From: an uncultured Rhodospirillales bacterium
Lineage (GTDB): Bacteria > Pseudomonadota > Alphaproteobacteria > Rhodospirillales > Defluviicoccaceae
Assembly (NCBI GenBank): GCA_937127205.1
Contig: CAKZLS010000259.1
Location: 1-9,027, forward strand
Reading direction: 5' to 3'
DNA: 9,027 bases
The position numbers and the translations under genes are program-made. The notes under the pieces were generated by a model. That model saw only the letters and a list, made by a program, of their open reading frames with translations, was not told the DNA's origin and ran no database searches. This document shows, piece by piece, positions 1-5,929 of the stretch (the stretch's first letter is position 1; every line of letters begins with the position of its first letter).

Positions 1-906
1 GGCATTGACGTGAACCCCGAACAGGCCCCGATCGTCGGCTAACCAGACAAAGGTCGATTGCAAAGTGTTGTAGGTATGGCCGGCGAAATAATCGCGGCTG
101 TAGACCAATAGATAGCCGTCGCCCAGGGTCGTCATCTGATGGGCGAGGGCGTAGTGCGGCCGTCCTTCCACTGTCGCCCGGATCCAATAAAAAGTATTTT
201 CGATGCCCGGTGGTTGGTTTTCCGGAAAGTCGAGAACGGCGCGGCGGAATTCCGGGAACTGCTGCAATACACTGAACGACGACGCGTTCAGATGGGCGCG
301 GATTTCCTCCGCCGGCGACGTCGTGCGATTTCTGCCGCGGACGTAGGGCGCCATGCCTTCGAGACCGCGTTCAAGGTAGGCGCGGTACCGGCCCGCCAGG
401 ATGTCGGCATAGACCTTGCTCACGGCGTTGCTGGCGCCCGGTTGATCGGCGGTGACCTGGCTTAATCGATTCCTCATCAAACCGGCCTCTCCGGGTGACA
501 GGTTGAGAATCGATACGGGGCGGATCTCAAGAATTTTTCTCACTTCCTTCCGGTCCTCGGGGCCGAAGCCGATGGCTTGCCAGTCGTTGCTATTGGCGGA
601 GGGACGGAGAACGCCGAAGGCACCCACGGTGGTATCCACACTCAGGCGCCGTTCGCTCATGAAGAACTCGGCAGCGCGGTCGATGGACGCGGGCACCCGC
701 ATGGCCACGGCGCCTTTCAACTGGTTATCGCGGACCGTCGGAAGGTCAATGGCGACGATCTCTCCCGCGGACACGGCCCGAATTTGCTCACCGGAAAATC
801 CGAGTCCGCTCAGGAGTTCATTTGGTGTCGGCAGCGGGCTGTCCGCGCCCCTGGCGGTGAAAACCGTCAACATCATAACGAAGATAAAACAGTTCGCTAA
901 CCGCAT
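1..906 (-). CDS. Exported protein of unknown function (3' end beyond window)
   Basis: An uninterrupted reading frame of 302 codons runs on the minus strand from an ATG at 906 off the left edge, so the C-terminus is not visible. The first 20 or so residues (MRLANCFIFVMMLTVFTARG, then ADS) look like a signal peptide, so I infer a periplasmic or envelope protein. The rest alternates helical stretches with a later part rich in aromatic and beta-type residues (around residues 240-300, with YWIRATVEGRPHYALAHQM and a QSTFVWL segment). I do not recognise the family and see no catalytic motif. A purine-rich GGGAGGCGG lies 10-13 bases before the ATG. An in-frame ATG at 936 is possible but would bury the signal peptide behind ten extra residues. 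A TTGACG hexamer at 962-967 would start transcription near 930 and favours 906. It lies 110 bases after the lytic transglycosylase gene on the same strand. Confidence 0.8.
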   Translation of the reverse strand, partial: MRLANCFIFVMMLTVFTARGADSPLPTPNELLSGLGFSGEQIRAVSAGEIVAIDLPTVRDNQLKGAVAMRVPASIDRAAEFFMSERRLSVDTTVGAFGVLRPSANSNDWQAIGFGPEDRKEVRKILEIRPVSILNLSPGEAGLMRNRLSQVTADQPGASNAVSKVYADILAGRYRAYLERGLEGMAPYVRGRNRTTSPAEEIRAHLNASSFSVLQQFPEFRRAVLDFPENQPPGIENTFYWIRATVEGRPHYALAHQMTTLGDGYLLVYSRDYFAGHTYNTLQSTFVWLADDRGLFGVHVNA

Positions 907-961
907 GACTTCGGATCCGCCTCCCTTCACTGCCATCGTATGTGCATGGCCGCCTGTCTTA

Positions 962-967
962 CGTCAA
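962..967 (-). promoter_or_regulatory. Possible -35 element for the 906 gene
   Basis: On the minus strand this reads TTGACG, one base off the sigma-70 -35 consensus. The region 17-19 bases downstream (CACATAC) is a poor -10 match, so the promoter is tentative. It fits the 110-base gap between the transglycosylase gene and the 906 gene. Confidence 0.25.
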
Positions 968-1015
968 TGCTTCATCGCAGCCTTGCCAATTGCCCGCCGC
1001 CGCCTGTGCTTTTTC

Positions 1016-1837
1016 TCAACCGCCTGCGGGGTGTGCCCGCCGGCCTATGAACGCAGGGGCCCGGCAGGCATAACGGCTGGCCGAGCCCGGAGGGCAGCGA
1101 ACAAGCGAAGAGCCGAGCGCAACGGTCGTCGTCCGAGGCCGCATATTCTTGGTGGTGCTGGCAGTGCGGGCGGCGCTAGCAGCGCGGGCGGCGCGGCGGG
1201 CGGCGGTCTGGCGCTTTCGCTCGGCCCTCTTGGCTTCGAAAGCGAGGCGTGTCTGCTCATTCCACAATTTAAGAACCTTCAATCTGTAGGGGCGGTTGAA
1301 CTTCGGGGTGGCCGAATGATAGCGCCCGGAGGCTTTTTGCCAGGACCCTGTCTCTTCAAACAGCGCCTTCAAAAAGCTGGAGCTATAGGCCACGTTGGCG
1401 GCGGGATCGAATGCCTGTTCGAGATTGGCAAACGCGTCGGGATGGGCGCGCAAATTGATCTGCATGCAACCCACATCGATGTTGCGGACGTTGCGTGCCT
1501 TGAGCGCCCGGACCGTAGCGATGGCTTTTGCCTTGGTAGGCAAGTACCGCCCCTTTCCTTCCGCCATGACCGTCCAAGGCCAGGCAAATTTTGCCTTGCG
1601 TTGGCGGTTCCAGCGCCCGGACTCGGCGACGGCGATGGCAGCCATCAGGTGGCGCGGGATATTGTTCTCGCGCTCAGCGGCAGCGACGGCGTCCATACAG
1701 AAATGCCAGGGATCATCGGCGTTTTCGGCAGCGCCGGCGAAGGACGTGGGCGTGAGCAGTAGAAAGGCAGTCACCGCAAGTGCGACAGCGAAAGTGGAGA
1801 AGTGAGGCACAGCATTTACCTTTTCCGGATATCTCAT
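1016..1837 (-). CDS. Exported lytic transglycosylase (SLT/goose-lysozyme-like fold)
   Basis: This 273-residue protein probably cleaves the MurNAc-GlcNAc bond of peptidoglycan in the periplasm, releasing 1,6-anhydro products. After a hydrophobic signal segment (about residues 15-35 from the ATG) come the family hallmarks: the AVAESGRW motif with presumed catalytic Glu72, VGCMQIN at about 122-128 (the GxMQ element), a DPAANVAYSSSFL helix, and GRYHSATP near 171-178. From about residue 200 the chain becomes a low-complexity Ala/Arg-rich tail of about 70 residues with no domain I can name; it could bind the anionic wall or be non-functional. Start choice is uncertain. ATG 1837 is chosen. GTG 1810 has an AAAAGG eight bases upstream and would give a compact signal peptide. 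A TTG at 1864 is possible but less likely. The substrate and any role in a secretion or flagellar apparatus are not indicated by the neighbours. Confidence 0.88.
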   Translation of the reverse strand: MRYPEKVNAVPHFSTFAVALAVTAFLLLTPTSFAGAAENADDPWHFCMDAVAAAERENNIPRHLMAAIAVAESGRWNRQRKAKFAWPWTVMAEGKGRYLPTKAKAIATVRALKARNVRNIDVGCMQINLRAHPDAFANLEQAFDPAANVAYSSSFLKALFEETGSWQKASGRYHSATPKFNRPYRLKVLKLWNEQTRLAFEAKRAERKRQTAARRAARAASAARTASTTKNMRPRTTTVALGSSLVRCPPGSASRYACRAPAFIGRRAHPAGG

Positions 1838-1917
1838 GGGCTCTCTGACATCCCTCGGTTGCAAGAGTCGTGCCGGTTAAGCCATATGGCGGGAAATATG
1901 ACTTGGCGACATTCATC

Positions 1918-1935
1918 CGGCCACAAATTTGGCCG
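1918..1935. repeat. Inverted repeat CGGCCA-N6-TGGCCG
   Basis: Perfect six-base arms surround CAAATT, about 80 bases upstream of the transglycosylase start. Its size and position would fit a dimeric regulator operator, or a hairpin in the 5' leader of that gene. No regulator is encoded nearby. Confidence 0.45.
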
Positions 1936-1991
1936 TAAACGTTGAGTTTCGGCGGCCCGCGGTCTATAAAGGAACTCGTTTCGCGAGAACA

Positions 1992-2050
1992 ATAAACGCG
2001 GCTTAACGCGGTTAAGAACCATAAACGCGGCTCAACGCGGCGAAACGCGG
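1992..2050. repeat. Phased AACGCGG array (five copies)
   Basis: AACGCGG starts at 1995, 2005, 2024, 2034 and 2044, so the spacings are 10, 19, 10 and 10 bases, close to one or two helical turns. The first two pairs form a 20-base direct repeat (1992-2011 and 2021-2040) with one mismatch and a 29-base period. Within it, 2002-2016 is an inverted repeat with arms CTTAAC and GTTAAG around GCG. Same-face spacing suggests cooperative protein binding; a decayed minisatellite is the alternative. Confidence 0.7.
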
Positions 2051-2072
2051 GAACAAGATTGGGAAGGGGGTT

Positions 2073-2087
2073 CCGTCATAGCGACGG
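2073..2087. repeat. Small hairpin CCGTC-N5-GACGG
   Basis: Perfect five-base arms around ATAGC lie one base before the large palindrome at 2089-2121, so the two hairpins would stack side by side. No T-run follows on either strand. Confidence 0.5.
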
Positions 2088-2088
2088 A

Positions 2089-2121
2089 GAGCGCGGCGGC
2101 CGGTCACCGGTCGCCGCGCTC
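2089..2121. repeat. 33-bp near-perfect GC-rich palindrome
   Basis: The arms GAGCGCGGCGGCCGG and CCGGTCGCCGCGCTC pair over 15 positions with one G-T mismatch and a TCA centre. As RNA or single-stranded DNA this is a very stable hairpin. It is not a canonical terminator: no T-run follows directly on either strand, the first one on the plus strand starting 15 bases later. It lies about 190 bases upstream of a RAYT transposase, so a REP-like substrate is conceivable, but no GTRG-type tetranucleotide was seen beside it and no second copy was seen in the window. Confidence 0.6.
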
Positions 2122-2124
2122 CTC

Positions 2125-2156
2125 GTTTAAGCGATCTTTTTTAGTTTAAGCGATCT
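2125..2156. repeat. Two copies of GTTTAAGCGATCT, 19-base period
   Basis: The 13-base sequence is at 2125-2137 and again at 2144-2156, separated by TTTTTA. It follows the large palindrome directly and precedes the transposase gene. It may be a duplicated regulator site or a trace of slippage or insertion. Confidence 0.65.
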
Positions 2157-2311
2157 ATTTTGTTGCCGGCGGTATTGAACCGTGATCGCGATTGCTGCCT
2201 CGCAAAAGGCCGAACTTCGGCTTGACTGGTTGCAGGACTCCGCGCGAAGCCTTAGGATTTTTGGTGAAGGGTCGGGATGTGCCCTTTTGAAAATGGCAAG
2301 GCGGAACCGAC

Positions 2312-3370
2312 GTGGCGCGACCATTGCGGATCGAATTCCCCGGAGCCTGGTACCACGTGGCCAACCGTGGCGCCGGACATCGGCCCGTGTTCCTCACTGA
2401 CGACGACCGGAAAAGTTTTGTCGAGTTGCTGAGCGAGCTGGAGGAACGGTTCGGTCTCGAGGTCCATGCCTACAGCATCGCCGGCAATCAGTATCATGTC
2501 TTGATCCACACGCCGAATGGCGGCTTGGGCCGCGGGATGCGCCACCTCGACGGTGTGTATACGCAGCGGTTCAATCGGCGCCATCATAGCGACGGCCCAT
2601 TATTCCGGGGGCGTTACAAGGCCATCGTCGTCGACCCCGATCACAACGTGGCGGCAGTTAGCCGCTACATTCACTCTGTTCCCATGGCACTGGGGGGTGT
2701 CCGAGAGCTGACGTCTTATCCTTGGTCCAGCTTCCCCGCATACACGAAGAACGCTAAGCAACCGGATTGGCTCCGAACGAAAACCATTCTCTCACACTTT
2801 GGCGTGAAGAAACGCCGCAAGCACTATCGTGCCTACATGAAAGATGGGCTCGATGATCAGACCCGGGCGTTCTACGGTGCCAAGCATACACCTCCGGTTC
2901 TTGGGAGGGCGGCATTCCGGGAAAAGATCCGCCAGCAGCTGGGAGCATACCAGAGCGACCGCCAGCGCGCGGCGCTGAAGTGGCTTCGCGAGCGGCCGTC
3001 GATCAAGCGGATTGTCAAGACCACGGCCGAGGTGTTCGACGTCCCTCCGGCGTCGATTTACGTTTCGCGGCGGGGACGAGGGTCGCGCAATATTCCGCGC
3101 CTGGTCGCAATGTCGCTTTGCCGCAGCCCCGGCGGGCATTCGCTGGTGGATATCGCTCGCGCTTTCGGGATTGGACATTATGCCAGCGTCTCGGTTGCCG
3201 CTAACCGGCTGAAAGGCTTGGCTGGAGAGGACGACGCGTTGGCGGAGCAGATCGAGAAGGTTCGCGACCAACTGGAGTCGAGAGAAAAAAGGGCTAACGG
3301 AAAGGGTAAGAGCAAGAAGCGCAAGAAGAGCCAAGGCTCGGGCCGCGGAAAGGGGAAGGACGATGGCTAG
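2312..3370 (+). CDS. REP-associated tyrosine transposase (RAYT), IS200/IS605-like Y1 family, altered HUH motif
   Basis: RAYTs are single-strand DNA nucleases of the Y1 HUH class associated with REP hairpins. The 352-residue product begins at a GTG, the family-typical MARPLRIEFPGAWYHV start, with AAGGCGG upstream. Visible family motifs are WYHVANRG (13-20), GRGMRHLDGVYTQRFNRRH (73-91), LFRGRYKAI (98-105) and SRYIHSVP (117-124), the last holding the probable catalytic Tyr119. The expected N-H-x-H metal motif reads N-Q-Y-H (59-62): codon CAG at 2489-2491 replaces the first histidine. Residues about 225-303 resemble a DnaA C-terminal-type helix-turn-helix domain, as in the longer RAYT relatives, and the tail (327-352) is Lys/Gly-rich. 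No terminal inverted repeats or target duplication mark it as a mobile unit. The gene is intact but possibly catalytically impaired or domesticated. A ParB-like gene follows 21 bases later. Confidence 0.9.
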   Translation: MARPLRIEFPGAWYHVANRGAGHRPVFLTDDDRKSFVELLSELEERFGLEVHAYSIAGNQYHVLIHTPNGGLGRGMRHLDGVYTQRFNRRHHSDGPLFRGRYKAIVVDPDHNVAAVSRYIHSVPMALGGVRELTSYPWSSFPAYTKNAKQPDWLRTKTILSHFGVKKRRKHYRAYMKDGLDDQTRAFYGAKHTPPVLGRAAFREKIRQQLGAYQSDRQRAALKWLRERPSIKRIVKTTAEVFDVPPASIYVSRRGRGSRNIPRLVAMSLCRSPGGHSLVDIARAFGIGHYASVSVAANRLKGLAGEDDALAEQIEKVRDQLESREKRANGKGKSKKRKKSQGSGRGKGKDDG

Positions 3371-3377
3371 GTGTTTT

Positions 3378-3384
3378 GAAGGGG
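3378..3384 (+). promoter_or_regulatory. Ribosome binding site of the ParB-like gene
   Basis: GAAGGGG lies seven bases before ATG 3392 and decides that start over the in-frame ATG at 3401. It begins within eight bases of the transposase stop codon, consistent with one transcript for both genes. Confidence 0.55.
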
Positions 3385-3391
3385 ACGCATT

Positions 3392-3661
3392 ATGGAAGCA
3401 ATGAAGGAAGTGGCCATCATCATCAACGAGGTCTACGTGCCGACCGCGCGACGCAAAACCCTTGAAACCGAGCGGGTCGATGGCTTGGCTGAAGATATCC
3501 TGGAAAATGGCCAGAAAGACCCGATCCTGGTGCGCAAGGCCGAAGATCGTAAGGACAATGCACGCTACGTTCTGGTGGAAGGCCTGCATCGATTGGAAGC
3601 CTGCCGAGAGTTGGGCGAAGAAACCATTGCCGCGCTCATTGTTCACGCTCGAAGGCGGTAA
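3392..3661 (+). CDS. Small stand-alone ParB N-terminal-domain protein
   Basis: This 89-residue protein consists almost entirely of one ParB/Srx-like domain. VYVPTARRKTLETERVDGL (14-32) matches the first ParB strand and helix region, DPILVRK (43-49) the core strand, and LVEGLHRLEACRELG (61-75) the second ParB box, where plasmid-type ParB has a GxRRxRA signature. It lacks the helix-turn-helix and dimerisation domains of chromosomal ParB, so it is not a segregation protein. Small proteins of this class may bind nucleotide or modify partners, but the activity here is unknown. It sits 21 bases after the transposase stop, has its own ribosome binding site, and is followed at once by a terminator, so it is very likely co-transcribed with the RAYT. 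No toxin-like partner or ParA is present. Confidence 0.82.
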   Translation: MEAMKEVAIIINEVYVPTARRKTLETERVDGLAEDILENGQKDPILVRKAEDRKDNARYVLVEGLHRLEACRELGEETIAALIVHARRR

Positions 3662-3663
3662 GA

Positions 3664-3698
3664 GGAAGTGACGTTGCCTACTCGCACTTCCCTTTTTT
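3664..3698 (+). terminator. Rho-independent terminator of the RAYT/ParB-like unit
   Basis: GGAAGTG (3664-3670) pairs with CACTTCC (3685-3691) across a 14-base loop, and a run of six T (3693-3698) follows. It begins three bases after the ParB-like stop codon. Confidence 0.75.
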
Positions 3699-3943
3699 CC
3701 GCGACAATACGCAGGCTGCCAGTTTTGATCTATTCGATGTTTTTGTCGTGGTGACGCTGGGTGTGGGCCACTTGCAAACCGACAGGATTGGTCCCCGGCG
3801 AAGAAAATCCGGGTGCTGGCCATCTTCGAATGACCAATTCAGTCCCCTCTCTCAGTGCCATCGCCGGGGCCATTATAAGGTGGCATAAGATGGTGGCAAA
3901 ATCAGGGCAAAAATCCCCTAAGTTGTGACGTCCGTAGTTGCAA
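3699..3943. other. Intergenic gap between convergent genes
   Basis: This lies between the terminator and the stop codon of the M1-type peptidase. The only structure I see is a GGTGGCA repeated 15 bases apart near 3880-3900 and a weak GGG/CCC pairing near 3905-3920 that might help end the peptidase transcript. No gene is supported here. Confidence 0.5.
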
Positions 3944-5929
3944 TTAATTCGTATTGCCACTGAACGTATGACGTAGCGGGGGGGGCGCTACCGGCCAGAC
4001 GCCCTTGTCCACAACCTTGCCGTCCTTGAACGCCAAGTAGCTCATGCGGCCGTAGTGGGGAAGTGCACGCACCGTCGCTGCCAGAGCTTTTCCGTCATCG
4101 GCGGCCACGATTGCCAAGGGGGCCCCGTTTGCGCGTTGCCCGGCCCAGGCGAGCGCGGTTTCGGTGCCGGAGAGAGTCGGCGGGTTTGTGATCCCGCCAA
4201 TCTTTGCAACGGCGGTAGCGATCTGCGGTCCCGTCCCGATGAGAAGAACCGGTATTTCAGTATCGGGGGGCGGATCAAGCGGCGCAAAGCGCGCGTGCCG
4301 TCCGAGCAAACGAATGGCCAGGTGCCTTGCGATCGCGTCTGCATCCGATCCGGTGGCCGCGATAATGGCAACAGCGCGGGGGTCGAGGGTGACGGTTCGG
4401 AAGATGGGCGACATCTCGGCCGGATCAAGTTGGCGGAACAGATCGTAGTCGGGATCGATAGTGACCGCTGAGGCGCGCTCGGCTGTGGCAATGGACGCGG
4501 TGGTTTCCAGATTTTCCAGAGTTAGATCCGTGATGGTTTCGGTCGCATCGGTCTCGACCGCAATTGGAACCTTCAGACTGTAAGGCGGAGCGGTCTGGCC
4601 TAGTGTCATTGTGATTTGCTCGCCGTCGCTTTCGGCACTTACCAGGCGAAGGCTCGGAGCCCCGCTGCGGTTCAGCCACTGATCGAAAAACGTGGCGAGG
4701 TCGCGGCCCGAGGCGGTCTCGAAGGCAACCCGCAAATCTGCCCAACCGGCCCGCTGAAACCGTTGGTTTTTCCAGAACTCGCGGATGCCTTCGTTGAAGG
4801 CATCCGCGCCGATCTCGCGTTTCAGCATGTGGAAGATGAAAGCAACCTTGTTGTAGCCGATCACCTGATCGGCGTCGTGGGTTTTGGCGGTGAAAGCGGT
4901 TACCGGATAATCCTGGTCCGGGGGGAGAGCGGCGAAATCCCGGAGCCAGCGCAACCGCATGTCGCGGGCCTCATCCGGTCCGCGTTCGGCGGCAAGCGCG
5001 TAGTCGGCCATATAAGTGGTCAAACCCTCGCACCAGTTGCCGCGCGCATAGTCCACATAGACGCCGTTGCCCCACCAGTTGTGCAGAATTTCGTGGGCCA
5101 GAGAACGGCCTTGCATGAACGGCATCTGCAGGACCCGCCGACCAACATAGGTCAGGTTGGGAAAACCGAGTCCGACGGGCAGGGGCGCTGAAATCACGAA
5201 AAAGTCGGCAAAGGGGTAGTCGCCGATGGTGTCGGAGAACCGGTCGATGTATTCGGCCGAGCGTTTCAGGTAGTCCTCTTCCAGATCTTCGAGTTCGTTG
5301 TGGAAATAGGTGCGAAGGCGGATACCGCGATGCCATTTCTCGCGAACCACGTAGGGTCCGGCAAAGATCGACGGTTCCCCGCCCGGATGGGGATTGGAGA
5401 CGACCGCGGTGTAAAGCCCGCCCTCGGTCTGCTCGCTCGCCAGGCGGCCGCTGGCGATCGCACGTAAGGTATCCGGCACGGTCATCTGCAGGCGATAGGT
5501 CGCCCGCCGTTCGCCTAGGTTCGGCAGCCATCCGCTGCCGCCGGGAACATAAATTCCATCCGGGCCGAAGTAAGCCGGGGCGGAAGGCGCGTCATCCGCT
5601 TGGGTCCCGGCAGCGGGCATTGTTCCGCTATAGTGGAACAGAATGGTATGGGGGGCGCCAGCGCCAAGATCTACTTCGAACACTGGTCCCGGGCCGATGT
5701 CCGAGGCGGATTTTCCGTCAACTCTCATGGCCGAGAGTGTCAGCCACGGTGCGAGGCGCACGGTGACCATACCTCCCTCGAACACGGTTGTTACGACGGT
5801 TGCCTCTAGGGTCCGCGTACCGGGATCAAGCTGCACCTCAATGTGATGATGAACCGGCATAGGCGGCTCCGCCATCGCCGCCGGCAGCGAGGAGAGCAGC
5901 AGCAGTAGGGTGATTGCCACGCGGATCAT
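3944..5929 (-). CDS. Exported M1-type (gluzincin) metallopeptidase with extra C-terminal region
   Basis: This 661-residue protein has a signal peptide (MIRVAITLLLLLSSLPAAMA, cleavage before EPP) and probably acts in the periplasm, removing N-terminal residues from peptides. Residues about 25-200 are the beta-rich N-terminal domain. The zinc site is complete: HEILHNWWG has His279, Glu280 and His283, and WCEGLTTYMADY supplies Glu301. Tyr359 in GYNKVAFIFHMLK matches the transition-state tyrosine of M1 enzymes. The canonical GAMEN exopeptidase motif is absent; GLGFPNLTY (253-261) occupies its place, so specificity may differ. Residues about 505-645 form an additional alpha/beta-looking region I cannot name. 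The start at 5929 is chosen for GGAG seven bases upstream, the signal peptide, and the TGATG overlap with the preceding ChaN-like gene; a longer frame to 6268 only reads through that gene out of frame. Confidence 0.9.
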   Translation of the reverse strand: MIRVAITLLLLLSSLPAAMAEPPMPVHHHIEVQLDPGTRTLEATVVTTVFEGGMVTVRLAPWLTLSAMRVDGKSASDIGPGPVFEVDLGAGAPHTILFHYSGTMPAAGTQADDAPSAPAYFGPDGIYVPGGSGWLPNLGERRATYRLQMTVPDTLRAIASGRLASEQTEGGLYTAVVSNPHPGGEPSIFAGPYVVREKWHRGIRLRTYFHNELEDLEEDYLKRSAEYIDRFSDTIGDYPFADFFVISAPLPVGLGFPNLTYVGRRVLQMPFMQGRSLAHEILHNWWGNGVYVDYARGNWCEGLTTYMADYALAAERGPDEARDMRLRWLRDFAALPPDQDYPVTAFTAKTHDADQVIGYNKVAFIFHMLKREIGADAFNEGIREFWKNQRFQRAGWADLRVAFETASGRDLATFFDQWLNRSGAPSLRLVSAESDGEQITMTLGQTAPPYSLKVPIAVETDATETITDLTLENLETTASIATAERASAVTIDPDYDLFRQLDPAEMSPIFRTVTLDPRAVAIIAATGSDADAIARHLAIRLLGRHARFAPLDPPPDTEIPVLLIGTGPQIATAVAKIGGITNPPTLSGTETALAWAGQRANGAPLAIVAADDGKALAATVRALPHYGRMSYLAFKDGKVVDKGVWPVAPPPLRHTFSGNTN

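Larger units (their letters stand above)
1838..2311. other. Repeat-rich intergenic region between divergent genes
   Basis: This stretch separates the minus-strand transglycosylase from the plus-strand transposase and must hold both their promoters, but I find no convincing -35/-10 pair for either. It contains a GCCATATGGC palindrome (1881-1890), an inverted repeat at 1918-1935, a phased AACGCGG array (1995-2050), two adjacent hairpins (2073-2121), two copies of a 13-mer (2125-2156) and a small palindrome at 2209-2221 (GCCGAA-C-TTCGGC). Short reading frames here have no ribosome binding sites or coding character that I can support. Confidence 0.7.

Noticed and set aside
452..1762. 436-codon plus-strand frame
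   Set aside because: It is antisense to two coherent minus-strand genes with signal peptides, and its composition is Gly/Arg-rich shadow.
2002..2016. CtrA site in TTAACGCGGTTAA
   Set aside because: CtrA sites have TTAA-N7-TTAA; here the spacer is five bases.
2089..2121. Reading the large palindrome as a rho-independent terminator
   Set aside because: No T-run follows directly on either strand and no gene ends next to it.
2792..3823. Long minus-strand reading frame (343 codons) opposite the transposase and ParB-like genes
   Set aside because: It is antisense to two recognisable genes, crosses their terminator, and its translation shows no domain.
3730..3960. 76-codon minus-strand frame from a GTG at 3960
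   Set aside because: It overlaps the end of the peptidase gene, has no ribosome binding site, and its composition resembles non-coding sequence.
4616..5191. Plus-strand frame of 191 codons within the peptidase gene
   Set aside because: Antisense to the zinc-site region of a clear enzyme; no family features.
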